Counted from the first letter of the stretch, positions 1 to 12,046 are shown. The stretch is DNA of 64,000 bases from Druceiella hillmani (GCA_039881145.1 JAYKKI010000032.1:11895501-11959500); one strand, 5' to 3'. Program-made: numbers and translations. Notes: generated by a model from the sequence alone, not told the origin.

Positions 1-606
1 TTACTATTTGAACTAATCATAACAAATTAGTACATACAGGTGTTTGTCATATATTTATTTGTTAATTAATATAATTCTTTTTTTTTCCATTTTCCTGAAA
101 AATGTATATATGATTTCTATGATCGCTGACGATAGAAGAAGTATTATTATAAGTAAGTTTTCTAAAAGTTCCATTCCATATTTATATTCGTATTCGTATA
201 TTCGTATATTTTCCAATCAAGAAACCAATATTCGTGAAGTCAGCTCGGTTGTATTCTCATTTTCTATTTAAAAACCCTCGATAACAAATTAAATATACAT
301 GATGTTGAAATACTGCGTCATTTTCGTATACCAATAAATTTATCACATTCCATTATTACCTAAATTTAGTTACTTTTCTAGGGTCCCATATTTAAGAAAA
401 ACTAATACTTACCTTATAAGCTCACTCACGCATCTGTCCATCTATAGCAGTGGTTTTCCTCAGTAACCACTTCAAGTCGAAACTTTAAATTTGGGATAGT
501 AATAGAACATATTACCCCGCACATATCTCGATTCAACATTCAAAAATATTCACATGGGGTGCAAAATTAGTAAAAAAAAGTGCACATTAAGGGGTGCCAA
601 TTAAAT
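1..606. other. Unassigned AT-rich sequence
   Basis: No gene, repeat array or RNA motif could be recognised. The one short open frame (44-271) is hydrophobic low-complexity sequence of the kind expected by chance in AT-rich DNA. Confidence 0.5.
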
Positions 607-746
607 ATTGAAATTTTGAATATATTTGTCGTTAATTTTGTAGAAATGCATTATTCACAATTAAATAAAACTACGTAATGTAGTATTATTTCTACTTTCT
701 AAGAAAGTAAAAAAAATACTACGTCACGTAGTTTCATTTAATTGTG
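607..746. mobile_element. Short foldback element, family copy 1
   Basis: Positions 656-746 form an almost uninterrupted hairpin: arms of about 45 bases (656-700 and 702-746) with a handful of mismatches and hardly any loop. The arm starts CACAATTAAAT and contains CTACGTAATGTAG. Outside the left arm, 607-655 carries the extra end (TTTTGTAGAAAT and neighbours) also seen beside the copies at 19.6 and 25.5 kb. This copy lacks the hammerhead boxes present in the larger relatives, so it looks like an internally deleted derivative. Confidence 0.7.
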
Positions 747-2346
747 TATTAAAATTTTGTTTAATTCCATGTATGGCTTGGGGTTCCAAAAGGACTAATA
801 ATAAGTCTCAAAAATATTTTTATTACATGTTCAGAATTATCCTGAAAAATATGTTCCTACGTTTTTATTTCAGAAAGTACTCAACTTGAAATAACAAAAA
901 AACAATTTTTCATAGACTACACGAAGGTTGCATGAAAACTATAGCTATTCATAATTTTTGAATATGTTCCATATTTTTATGCCTATGAAAGATATAGAAA
1001 AATCTACATGATAAAGAACTACTCGCAAGCAAATATGATTATGATGAGTTACGTACCCTAATAGCAAAAACTTACGTATGAAATTAGAAAGGAAAATATG
1101 GGAAATAAATGTGTCGAATAGAATCGAAATCTGCCAGATTCACTTTTGATAAGAAAATAAAAATACGCTCTATGCCTAAGTATTGTTTAAGTCTATGGTT
1201 TCCAGTAAAAAACTGCACCAATTGCTCGTAAATTCCATAGAAATCAATGCTTTAAAACTATATTTAATTTCAAAACCCGCCAGATTTGTTATCAATGAGA
1301 ACGATGAAAACGACGCATTGTTAACGTAAATGTCGTGACGTCGCTGGTATCAATATGGCGGCTGTTATGATTTTCACTGAATGTCGTGCTACTTTTTCAC
1401 GAATATTAAGTATGAATTTCGAATACGAATGTAATGGACAATTTATTGAAAACAATAGACAAAGTGCCTTCTAAGTAGGCAAGAAAACGGGTGTCAACAA
1501 AGAGGATTGGAAAAGTGAGGTACAAAGTATTTCACTTTTTGAAACTTTTTTTATTATAGACTGGCATTATTCTCCGTATAAACCGATTGGAAATTAGTCA
1601 TATTCAAGGTTCAGAATTTTGTGGTAAAGTAAATAAACATTAAGGATTGCACGTTTGTCGACCTCTGATTGTGTCAATATTAATTATTATTATTATTTCA
1701 GATACGCCTCTAAAGGCTTCCCGAGAGATCCAATTTTGATCAAGATAACTTCATATTACAGCACTGTGTTATTGCAAAATATTCTAGAGTAAGAGTCCAG
1801 AATGAGTCATGAGGTCAAAAAAATTGAAGTGCAGAAAATTATGCGACGAAAAAGATTCCACAAAACCAAATAAGAGTCCGCAAACTTACTTTTCTTAAAA
1901 TATTGAACGTTGGTAAAGATGGAGTCACGGGAGTTTTACAATGATCTTATAAAAGTGGTCATAGTGTGGCAAAGAAAACTTGCGGTGGCAGTCAGAAAAA
2001 AGTACTGTGTGCTGAGAAAGAACGAAGAGTGGACCGATCAATAATGAGCATAGAAGCTGCTCAGCCGCATTATTGCAGAGCCAAATCAACGGTTAGACTG
2101 TATTTACCCCGGAACTGAAAAAAATTTTGAAGTCCAAAAGCAAATGCAAAATGAAGGCAAACAAATCTGAAACTTGAAGAATCATATTTCCGCTTTTAAC
2201 ATAACTTTATATACAATGTTGGGTTCGTAAATTTACTGTAACAGAAAAAAAATTCATTTTCTGTAAAATCAACCTTTTTGAATCTGGCGGGTTTTTATTC
2301 TAGACGACGCAAATAAACTTTTACTCAGGTTATAAATAAGCACACA

Positions 2347-2348
<2 letters not shown>
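747..2348. other. Unassigned AT-rich sequence
   Basis: No confident feature. The stretch 1800-2160 is somewhat richer in coding-like codons on the plus strand but is broken in every frame. It may be an old transposon remnant that I cannot place. Confidence 0.4.

Positions 2349-2411
<63 letters not shown>
2349..2411. repeat. (TA)n microsatellite
   Basis: About 31 uninterrupted TA dinucleotides. Confidence 0.95.
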
Positions 2412-2414
<3 letters not shown>

Positions 2415-2704
2415 ACATTTTCATCACTCTCACCTCTTTAATTTTGTCTATTCTTCTAGAAAATATACCAGGATGTTTTTTTCTACCCACTTTTGAAATT
2501 CAAAAAAAAGCATTTATTTTTAAGAGTTTATTAATACCAGAAACGAGTGTTACGCATAGGTTTTAGGGAAAATATTATACTATATAACAATAACTATCGT
2601 TGCTCTAAATTATTAAGTAAAAAGAAAAAAAATTATAGTAGATTTGCCTTATTATAATTTGGGTTTTTCTGACTATAATTCGTAATCACTTTAATAACAT
2701 TAAG

Positions 2705-4683
2705 TGTATTGCTTCTGCTCTTCCTCATTAGTATCAAATTTAATGTACTCTTTCATCAATGCAGCTATATCGTTAACGACTCTCATATGTTGTACAATTT
2801 CTTTAGCCCATTTGAAGCTTTCTTCCTCTTCCCATAGCTCAGAATCTTTCTGAATGAACTCGCAAGAAATTCCAGTGATTTTGAAAAAAATTCATGGTGT
2901 TTGTTGATATGAAATCTTCGATGTTTCTGTTTACGATTGCATCATATTCCAAGGATGCCTTTTTCGGATTGTTTTCCGTTCCTTCAATTTTCAGAGCCAA
3001 AATCATATTATGTTTTCTTTCGATAGAAATTCGTTTGTCAAAAAAACTAAAGCAATTAGCACGTCGGAAAGATACTAAAGATGACCCAAAATTATTTTGA
3101 TTGGCACTTTGGCTACAACTGTGTTATATTTTTCAAAATCAACCAAATTTTTTAATATATGTAAGTCATTCACTGAGTCCATATGGGCCACTGACGCTGT
3201 AAACCAGTATTTTGCGTAAACAACTACAACAAATATACAAATATCTGTAACGCCCTTAGCTTGCTTAATTGTGATTATAAGCTGATGCTTAAACAAAAAC
3301 ATTTTCAGTGCGCATTTAGCTTTTGCCATCCAACGTACACGGTGCATTCCAGCAGGGGCTTTGAATGAGATACCGCTTTCAGGAATCCCTCCCAATTATC
3401 TAGTGAAGGAGCTCTTTGTAATCGTCACGAGGCTGAAATTGTTCCAATTGATTCTCAGCAAAAGCGATGATATCTTTCGCGACAGTTTGAACGCAATTCC
3501 ATGTTGATGGTTCGGTCATTGCGGTTTTGAAGTCCTTTTGGTTTATTTATTGCCAGTAGCTTTTTAACCTTTTCAAAATCATAATTTTAGGACCACTGAA
3601 AGTCTCTACAGCTGTTACAACAACACTTTCGAGTAAAATTTCTAGTATGTGATACCGGCATGTAAACCAAATCAGTTGCTTTTGAATCTTCTGTTCTAGA
3701 AGAACACATGCTCCGTTTATTTGCCCTGTATTAGACGCTGTTGTATCAAAACACATACATTTTATTTTATCATATAAATTCCATGATAAAATAGTCTAGA
3801 AAATAGCAGAAGCCATTGTTTCTCCCTTTCCATCTGGAAACTTGGACACAGCCAAGAGCTAGTCGACTCTTTTTCCAGATACCAAAATTTGTAGACGATC
3901 TACTATTTCATGTCCGGTTATGTCCTCCAGCATCTTTCCATCCCAGTGCACAGTAAGTGTATTTAGTGGTTGGAAATCAGCTTTAATAGACTCAGCAATC
4001 TTTTTTCTAATATCCATTCTTTGGTGACGTATAGAAGAATAGCTAACGTTATATTATGATACGTCACAGCCCAGACGTTTGAGTGTAGAAGCCAAAACAA
4101 CAATTGCTTTTCGGTCAGTCAACTTAGCGACATCTAGAATAGTAGCTAAAGTCGAATCTAAAATTCTTTTTCGGCCTCGTTTCTGTGGTGTAGTAAAACC
4201 ATAGCTTGAAGAGAACCCTGGCTGAGGAGATATAGGATGACTTTGACTTATATCGCTATCACTTTCATTCCCTGCAAAAGAAGCTGAAGAAGATAATAAA
4301 TCACATTTTTCAGTTAATTTCTTTATTGTTTATTTTTTTCTTTTCTATCATCTTTTGCAACTTAGCTTCTTTTGGTAAATGTTTTTTAAGTTTTTTCGCA
4401 TGGCTTCTATCGATATTACCAATTTTTCCTGGACGACTCATTTCTCTTTGTTTTAAAAGTAATTGCTTATCTTCTTCAATAGTTATCATATTAAGGGCAT
4501 TTGAGTGAGCAATATCAAACAAAACATTAAAATTTGTTTTCTTTTTCTTTTATTGCTTCTGAGCGTTTTGTTTGTTTTGTTTTTATATTTTTTTTAATTT
4601 TGCCATTCTTTAAAATATTTAAGTATTTTTGTTTTGTTTTGTTTTTCTGTTAATGACGTCGATTCTCTATTTGTGTTATTCAT
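2705..4683 (-). pseudogene. Degenerate transposase-like gene of an uncharacterised arthropod multi-copy family
   Basis: Reading the minus strand from a possible ATG at 4683, stretches match a protein family I recall from many arthropod genomes, usually annotated as uncharacterised and probably transposon-derived. In order: FDIAHSNALNMITIEEDKQ (about 4520-4465), TTPQKRGRKRIL with DVAKLTDRKA (about 4195-4100), SSIRHQRMDIRKKIAESIK (about 4035-3985), LTVHWDGKML (about 3960), CFDTTASNTGQINGACVLLE (3753-3695), PRDDYKELL (about 3425), RWMAKAKCALKMFLFKHQL (about 3330-3280), and a C-terminal piece with KWAKEIVQHMRVVNDIA ending at a stop near 2705. Most of the middle lies in one frame but is cut by stops near 4057 and at 3861, 3798, 3549 and 3402. 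The N-terminal part is in a second frame and the C-terminal part in a third, so at least two frameshifts exist. The gene is dead, but damage is light enough to show the full domain order. Enzyme activity is not established for this family as far as I know. Confidence 0.72.
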
Positions 4684-5153
4684 TACGTTTTTATAATGAA
4701 AAAATAAACACATCACTTCCTTCACTCACGGTAATTTTGTTTGCACCGATTCGGAACGAGATTGTCCAATTAACCATATTTCAGTCCTTTTTCGCGTTTT
4801 CATAATATTCAATGTCATTTTAGAAATACAAATATGAGAATAAAGCTAAAGTAATCACATTTACAATCAAACATAATTACTTTGACTCGCAACGATGGCG
4901 TCACTGGATAAGTGTATAAAAGAGCAATGGATTGTTTATATTAACTAAATTGTGGGTATCTACAGAGAGCACTGAGGTGCCGACGAATTGAATAAACAAA
5001 GAACTGTTTACGTTAGCAACTAAATACCGTCATCAAAGTGGTATAAGTAAACCATAGCTAACATCGCAATAAGTGCAAATTTTAAGATAATTCTTAGAAA
5101 TCTTATGAGGCGGTAGCGACCCTTAAATATTAATTAAGAAATCCGAAATTTAA

Positions 5154-5159
<6 letters not shown>

Positions 5160-5229
<70 letters not shown>
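5160..5229. repeat. Compound (AT)n(GT)n(AT)n microsatellite
   Basis: An AT tract, about seven GT dinucleotides (5191-5204), then a second AT tract. Confidence 0.95.
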
Positions 5230-6029
5230 CACGTTGTGTGCATGGTTGTGTATTTTTAATTCTAATATTATCTAATGTTATACAATACAAATATGCAATT
5301 TAATTGAATGACATAAATATTTTTTTATTAAATTGAGAATCTTGAAAACAATTATTAAACATATTGAAATATACTCTTCCAAAATACTCGATTCTCTCTT
5401 CCAAAATACTCGATCTTTAATTTTGAGCAATTTACCACCCATCTGTCCACTGTTTTTTTTTTCTTAAACTCTATCTGCAAAACCATTTCCGTTTGTGTTG
5501 AAGTCACGTTTCTTTAAGCGTAAACACTGAGAGTGAAATTTCACAATGCGCACATGCGTATTCACGATAAAACAAAAAATCGACAGGTCAATGCAACACA
5601 ATTCGACAGGGTGTATTTGTTCACTAAATATATAATTTACTAAATATATTATAATAGTTTTTAGTAATAAAAATATTTATTATTTGTTGCAACTATTCGT
5701 GGTGGTAATAGTGCTTACAAGTTTTTTAAAATGTATTTTAAGTGTATTTCTCTAAGTGGTGTTAAATTTCGGTATGTATTTATTGGCATTATAAATTATT
5801 ACTTTATCATTTATTAAATAATTAATATTAGTAAATTTTCAGCATATCCACGTATTTTCATTAATAATTAAACTGTATTTAGATTGTTTTAGTAAATTTA
5901 ACAATTCATTATATTTATTTAAATTTTTAAAATAATTAAATTAAATTTAATTAATGTTTATGAATAATAATACTTCCTATTATAACTATACCAATAATAA
6001 TAATATTTTAAATGATAAAGATAATGAGA

Positions 6030-6030
6030 A

Positions 6031-6081
<51 letters not shown>
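6030..6081. repeat. (AT)n microsatellite
   Basis: Nearly pure AT dinucleotides with one ACAT interruption near the left edge. Confidence 0.93.
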
Positions 6082-6082
<1 letters not shown>

Positions 6083-6239
6083 CTCGACGCTATAAACCAA
6101 CAGACTAAATAGAGGCTAAGAACAATGACCTATCTTCCAATTCTCACAGCATTATCAGTTAGACTTCTAGGTTCATAATTATTTCACAGTGAATGAATAA
6201 AAATTTCAATACAAAGATAATAAATTACAAATAAAGCTC

Positions 6240-6600
6240 AAAGCTAAATTTAAATTTACACTCCAATACTTTATTTATCAAGTTCGCTTCTTCAGACAAT
6301 ACGCTTTATATTTCAAACGACCTCTCGCCACACAATCGGAGCTTTAAGCTTTACGTGGCGCAACCAAACCTCCATTTAACTTGCGGAAATGCTAACGGCA
6401 AAAGCTTTAACCTTTTCCGCTTCGTGAAATGTTTTGTTGCATTTGCCGATGTAAAAGTTTCATTGGCGTATTCATAATGTTGCTAAAACGATACGTTTGC
6501 AATTCGAATTCGTTATAAAGTATTAGATGACAAAGTTCATTGTTATGTTTATTGACTGGTTGAGCATGCAACTTCATTCGCATTAAAGCCTTTAGCAACT
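6240..6600. repeat. Dispersed repeat 'A', paralogous to 13265-13560
   Basis: Shares in the same order with 13265-13560: ATTTACACTCCAA, GCTTCTTCAGA, TATATTTCAAA, TTTACGTGGCG, a TTAACGG(C) piece and a TTTCCGCTTCGTGAAAT-like piece. The related but more diverged copies at 7255 and 21750 share the 'AAGCTTTTACCTTTTCCG' stretch. No coding potential is evident, so it is read here as part of an old duplicated block. Confidence 0.6.
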
Positions 6601-6789
6601 ATTATTAATTTTTCTAAATTTACTGACAACTGGGCTAAAAATTTAGAATTGTCTAATCCTCAAAAAAATACTTTTGTAGTTTAGATTAATATCACCCAGA
6701 GGAAGGTAATAGTTCCTAACTTATAAAAAATGTGAATGTTTCGTAATTTTCGGAACGTTTATTTTTTATGAACAAAATTAATGTATAAA

Positions 6790-7020
6790 TTAAAAACAAA
6801 AAATGGGCCCTTGCCTTCTTTCCTCACGCCCTACCTCACTCATTCCCCTCATCCATTCCTTCCTTTCATCCCCTCATCCCCTATTCATAGTTCACCCTCC
6901 CTTCAATCAATGTATTTCATTTATCGTTAAACCACATTTCAGTAATAAGAAGTTGCACTTTCGCAACAAAAGTTGCAAGACGTTAGGAATTATGTTTGCC
7001 AAAAATATTTTATCAAAGAG
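6790..7020. repeat. Pyrimidine-rich segment paralogous to 19025-19200
   Basis: A CT-rich run (CCTCATCC, CCTTCC and similar) is followed by CTTCAATCAATGTATTTCAT, TCGTTA and CAGTAATA. The segment near 19025-19200 has the same order with substitutions. This joins copy A to the part of the domain beyond the 67-bp array. The open frame across it is read as chance. Confidence 0.5.
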
Positions 7021-7254
7021 AAAATAAATATGCACTGTTAAAATATTTGCGCTTATATTTTGGTATACTTTCCTTTGTGACTGTACTATTTCGGTGAATC
7101 ATAATTGTTTACTCCGCTGTGAGAGACAGCCACAGCGCAAGCGCCAACTGGATGATCCAGCCAATCGCGGACGAGAGAATAGACCAACGGAGCGCTGCGC
7201 GGCAACTCATTCGTAATTGCAATAATTCTAACTTATCCACTTACTATCTAGATC
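7021..7254. other. Unassigned, locally GC-richer
   Basis: Stretch 7115-7210 is noticeably GC-rich for this window (GACAGCCACAGCGCAAGCGC). No open frame or RNA fold is convincing. Confidence 0.3.
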
Positions 7255-8230
7255 TTTAACTCAATACAACGTCGCTCGCAGCGCACTTTATAATCTTTAT
7301 AGCTTCAAATGACTTCTCGCTTGGTGATCTCAACTTTAAGTTTTACATTTCGCAACATCGTAAGCGTGTCTCCCTCTGGCATGCAGAAATATTAACAGTC
7401 GAAGCTTTTACCTTTTCCGCTTTGTGAAAGTTTTGTTGACATAAAAGGCCGAAGGACGTATTTGTGGGATTGCAGATATATTTACAACGTACAATCGATG
7501 TGAAGTAACGATACGTGTATCAGCATTAGGTTCAATGTATTATTCACTTTAACGTCATGTTCATCGTATATAGTTATGGTTCACCTGTGAAACAACACAA
7601 TAAGTGAAAGGAGAAATTCATTGGTCTTGTTTTCAGAGTGTTTCTACGAATAGTTGAGCCTCATGACTGTTCAAATTTTTACACAAAATAATAACAAATT
7701 ATAATAAATACTTACTAATAAACAATTTTTGTAAGATGACATATATGTATGTTTTCGGTGAATGTGATAAAACCTAACGGTTGCAGAAATAATCGTCTCC
7801 AAATTTCTAAATATAAAATAAATCTAATTTGTTTCATAAAATCACTTCCAAACACACTTCATTTACTACTACTACATTTGTATAAATAAAATTTAAAAAA
7901 TTATCAAAACTCTTTTCAAATTAAATACCTCTAATAAAATTATCTGACAATTCCGAAATAATGTTTTTGACGTGGACATAATTTTTTTTTTCTAATTTTC
8001 ATTATTTATCTATGAAATTATTCTGTGTAGGAAAAAGTGTAATAAAAATACGTTAGTTACATTTTTAGTGTTTATTTTTTTCGACCTTCTAGATATCTTG
8101 AATAATCCATAAAGAAACGATGTCAGCAAAAATTATCTCCATTTATAACTTACTTATAACTTATTTATAACTTACACATTAAATCATACTACTTATTTCT
8201 GTAACTGATATTTATTATTCCTTTTCTGTT

Positions 8231-8330
8231 TATTAACTGCTTATGCAATGCACACCTCTTAGGTATTAACTGCTTAAGTAACGCACACTTCTTAAGTATT
8301 AACTGCTTAAGTAACGCATACGTACATACG
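8231..8330. repeat. 33-bp minisatellite, 3 copies
   Basis: Monomers start at 8231, 8264 and 8297 with TATTAACTGCTTA; the third is incomplete at its end. Confidence 0.85.
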
Positions 8331-8334
8331 TTTG

Positions 8335-8720
8335 TTTATATTCTCGTTTCACGCAAAGTTCGTTCAATACGACGAAATGATTCCTCTATCGACCAAGCAT
8401 CGCAGCGAAATGCAATGCAGTTACTGTGATCGTGCACTGCACCCTGGCAATGCGCACCGTGTGCCAACGACTACATTCACGTTAGATAAAACGTAAAAAT
8501 GGAGACATATTGCATCGCTGTGTTTACTTGGTGCTCTCCCCAATTGAAAGTTGAAATTCGGTGCATGTTTTGATGGACCATGGTCAACATAATGCATTGC
8601 CTGTTATTGACAATATATGGCCTAATCGTTATCCAGTCCCTTAGTTAATTTTTAACTCTACTCTGAACGTTAAAAATACAATCAAAGTTTCAGTATACGG
8701 TACAAACTTGCTCCGTTCTC
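8335..8720. repeat. Segment paralogous to about 20031-20330
   Basis: Weak colinear similarity: CTATCGACCAAGCAT against CTGTCGACCAACCAT, GATCG..CTGCA..CCTG, and ACGTTAGATAAAAC against ACGCTGGATAACAAAC. It is GC-richer than its surroundings. No function assigned. Confidence 0.4.
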
Positions 8721-9171
8721 TCCGCAAGTTCACACATATAACAAAAAAATGAAAGCAAAAAGTAAGTTCATTAAAATTATTTTCAAAAAAATTGGTCCAA
8801 TATGCTTTTAAAAAACGGTTGAGAAAATATCGATGTTTTTTAAAATTATCCTATCTCTCCCTTTATTTTGTTTATTTATACCCGTAGTGTATAAAAATCC
8901 CCAAACAGATTTTCCAGTAATATATATTGTACGGCCTAGGGTATCATAAGATAAATAAATACGTCTCATCATAAAGCGAATTAAGAAGTCCTTGTTCGTC
9001 TTTGTTTATTGAGCATTGGATTCTATAAATAAAATTAACTGCCATCTTAATTGAATATTATGATACGAAGTAAATATTTCAGACAGTAAGACAAATTAAT
9101 TTGCTTCAAATTACTACGAAAAAATCTTTCGATACTAAGTAATATTCAAATATAAACGTATTAATGTTTAA

Positions 9172-9971
9172 ATACCACTGACTCTAATAAATTACGCTTG
9201 ATAAACGTTAACTCGCGGAATCAATACCTATTCGAGAACGAAATCGAATCAATATCTATTCGAGAACGTAATCGTAAGCATTTATTGGAGTCAGTTAAAT
9301 ACCACTGACTCCAATAAATTACGCTTGATAAACGTTAACTCGCGGAATCAATATCTATTGGAGAACGTAATCGTAAGCATTTATTGGAGTCAGTTAAATA
9401 CCACTGACTCCAATAAATTACGCTTGATAAACGTTAACTCGCGGAATCAATATCTATTCGAGAACGTAATCGTAAGCATTTATTGGAGTCAGTTAAATAC
9501 CACTGACTCCAATAAATTACGCTTGATAAACGTTAACTCGCGGAATCAATATCTATTCGAGAACGTAATCGTAAGCATTTATTGGAGTCAGTTAAATACC
9601 ACTGACTCCAGTAAATTACGCTTGATAAACGTTAACTCGCGGAATCAATATCTATTCGAGAACGTAATCGTAAGCATTTATTGGAGTCAGTTAAATACCA
9701 CTGACTCCAATAAATTACGCTTGATAAACGTTAACTCGCGGAATCAATATCTATTCGAGAACGTAATCGTAAGCATTTATTGGAGTCAGTTAAATACCAC
9801 TGACTCCAATAAATTACGCTTGATAAACGTTAACTCGCGGAATCAATATCTATTCGAGAACGTAATCGTAAGCATTTATTGGAGTCAGTTAAATACACTG
9901 ACTCCAATAAATTACGCTTGATAAACGTTAACTCGCGGAATCAATATCTATTCGAGAACGTAATCGTAAGC
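9172..9971. repeat. 99-bp tandem array, about 8 monomers
   Basis: Monomer starts (CCACTGACTCC) lie near 9175, 9302, 9401, 9500, 9599, 9698, 9797 and 9895. The spacing is exactly 99 bp in the middle; the first monomer has a short internal duplication and the last junction has a 1-base loss. Each junction holds a perfect inverted repeat, ATTTATTGGAGTCAGT, loop TAAATACC, ACTGACTCCAATAAAT (16-bp stem, 8-base loop). Because 99 is divisible by three, one frame stays open for 198 codons across the array. This is a by-product of the period, not evidence of a gene. Confidence 0.95.
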
Positions 9972-10319
9972 AAAAAGTAATAAAAAATGCAACGACTAAT
10001 AAAAAAACAGTTATCTCAAATTAAAATTATAATTTTTCTCAAGTTTACACTGATATCTTTATAAGTACAAATAGAGAACCAAATTAATATAATTATTATT
10101 TAATAAAGTCACTAATTCCGTATCGAATTAAGTAATCATCTGAAATATTTTCATCTTGAAAATTATAAAATCATTGTTAAAATGTCTAACCCATGAAGAC
10201 TATCTAAAACAGCATACACTTGTATTTTAGATTTGTACACACAAATAAATTTTATGAACAACACTATTCATAATTCATTACTTTAGCCAACAAAAAAATA
10301 TTTTCACTTTATATTCAAC
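9972..10319. other. Unassigned AT-rich sequence inside block 1
   Basis: No gene seen. It is weakly alignable with 24180-24470 (AAGTTTACACT, ATTTTCACTTTA), as expected from the block duplication. Confidence 0.4.
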
Positions 10320-10520
10320 CAACGAAGCCGAATCCCTTAATCGCCTATTTGCTCAAGAGTTTCTGAATACGAACTTTCACTTGGAGCACTATCGACGAAG
10401 TGGCCCGTCATCGCCCACTCGAAGCAGCTCCGAGCAGGATTATCCCACCGCAATAGTTTCAAATTGTTGCGAGTCCTACGACCCGGCGCTCCTGCTCTAA
10501 GTCAAACCTTCAACAAGCCG
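10320..10520 (-). repeat. Conserved core repeat, copy 1, with coding-like minus frame
   Basis: This is the best-conserved stretch shared by three places (here, 21405-21520 and 24470-24690). On the minus strand, about 10497 down to a TAA at 10339-10337, one frame is open for about 54 codons and includes LRWDNPARSCFEWAMTG and ETLEQIGD. The copy at 24.5 kb keeps the same frame and stop with mostly conservative changes. No ATG begins it and an in-frame TGA lies just upstream, so it could be an exon remnant or part of a transposon ORF. I do not recognise the protein. Confidence 0.5.
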
Positions 10521-10528
10521 CTATGTGT

Positions 10529-11053
10529 ACTTACGGAGATACGCCAATTTACGTATGCAAATATAAATAGTTATTTTAATTGATAACTCGTAGTCGAATT
10601 TAAAGCGTTTACACAATAAATTTGAGTATTCGTACTTACGGAGCTACGCCAATTTACGTATGCAAATATAAATAATTACTTTAATTGATAACTCGTAGTC
10701 GAATTTAAAGCATTTGCACAATAAATGTGAGTATTCGTACTTACGGAGCTATGCCAATTTACGTATGCAAATATAAATAATTACTTTAATTGATAACTCG
10801 TAGTCGAATTTAAAGCGTTTGCACAATAAATGTGAGTATTCGTACTTACGGAGCTACGCCAATTTACGTATGCAAATATAAATAATTACTTTAATTGATA
10901 ACTCGTAGTCGAATTTAAAGCGTTTGCACAATAAATGTGAGTATTCGTACTTGCGGAGCTACGCCAATTTACGTATGCAAATATAAATAATTATTTTAAT
11001 TGATATCTCGTAGTCGAATTTAAAGCGTTTACACAATCAATTTCAGTATTCGT
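10529..11053. repeat. 105-bp tandem array, 5 monomers
   Basis: ACTTRCGGAG recurs at 10529, 10634, 10739, 10844 and 10949: a strict 105-bp period without net indels. Each monomer contains TTTACGTATGCAAATATAAA, including the octamer ATGCAAAT. Single monomer-like stretches occur right after the core repeat at 24690-24800 and more weakly at 21540-21640. Confidence 0.95.
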
Positions 11054-11918
11054 TTAGCGTGGTCTACTTTTACTTATCATTTGATAATAACATAATATCA
11101 GAAACTTTCGATTCGTAGAACCTTTTGTAAACTGGCTTCAGAACAAAATGTTATACAATGATTTGATAAGAAGTATAAACGAAACGAAGGTATTTTGATC
11201 AAACATTTTGTTAATAAGGTGGTAACTAACAGTTTTGAGAAAATAAAACATTCCATACTTATTTGCCAATTATTATAATTTGTTTTTTTGTAAAACGATC
11301 TTCCTTACTAAAAAAGTAAGTTGTGGATTTATTGCTCTAAAAGGAAATTGTTTACAGTAAAACCCTACAAGTTTAAAATATGCACCTGGTAACGTATTAC
11401 GAAATATTGTTAAAAGTTTAGTCGTAAAAACTAAATAAAACACATCTGAAGAAGTAAAAGCCCATAAAAAGAAGTAAACGGTGTGGTAAGTAAATTGGAA
11501 TGAAGCAAAATTTATATAAATTACAATACAGAGATAAATTATAATAGATAAACTATAATATATAAATTATAAGAAGACAGCGAAATTTTCCGAACACATA
11601 GAGAAGAAACTTTGATCTACAGAATTAGGTAATGTAACTTCAGGGGACATTTAACATGAATACTGGTGACACGATATGCATACTAAAATTTTATTGATCC
11701 TTTGCACTGGAAAAGCACGGAAGTATGGAAAAGCACGGAAGTATTCAAAAACACGATTTCGAACCATAAACCTCCTAAACGATTTGGGATGTGAAAAAAT
11801 AGATTATGCAATAAAGTACCTAAAAAAGACGAAGATACTTTTCCAAAGTTTTATAGAGACGCTACCACTGTAATAATCCCTGTTTAGATACTTGTTGATG
11901 TCTCTCTTTTCCTACATT

Positions 11919-11921
<3 letters not shown>
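11054..11921. other. Unassigned AT-rich sequence inside block 1
   Basis: The part 11190-11400 is alignable with 24950-25150. A short direct repeat (GGAAAAGCACGGAAGTAT and a near copy) lies at 11708-11745. No gene seen. Confidence 0.4.
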
Positions 11922-11991
<70 letters not shown>

Positions 11992-11993
11992 TA

Positions 11994-12039
<46 letters not shown>

Positions 12040-12046
12040 TGTGTAT
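11922..12046. repeat. (TA)n microsatellite
   Basis: About 120 bases of TA repeats with small interruptions near 11985-12003. Open frames of Tyr/Ile repeats on both strands come from this tract. Confidence 0.95.

Larger units (their letters stand above)
4684..6239. other. Unassigned AT-rich sequence with two microsatellites
   Basis: Apart from the simple repeats listed separately, no gene or repeat family is recognised. The pentamer TTTTG recurs near 4550-4650, and 5380-5415 holds a short direct duplication of CTCTTCCAAAATACTCGAT. Confidence 0.4.

Noticed and set aside
1800..2160. Possible Tc1/mariner-type transposase remnant
   Set aside because: Some codon-like texture, but no DDE or helix-turn-helix motif could be read in any frame.
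9325..9921. A 198-codon open reading frame with a perfect 33-residue repeat
   Set aside because: It is produced entirely by a 99-bp tandem array whose period is a multiple of three. The array continues beyond the frame and there is no unique coding sequence.
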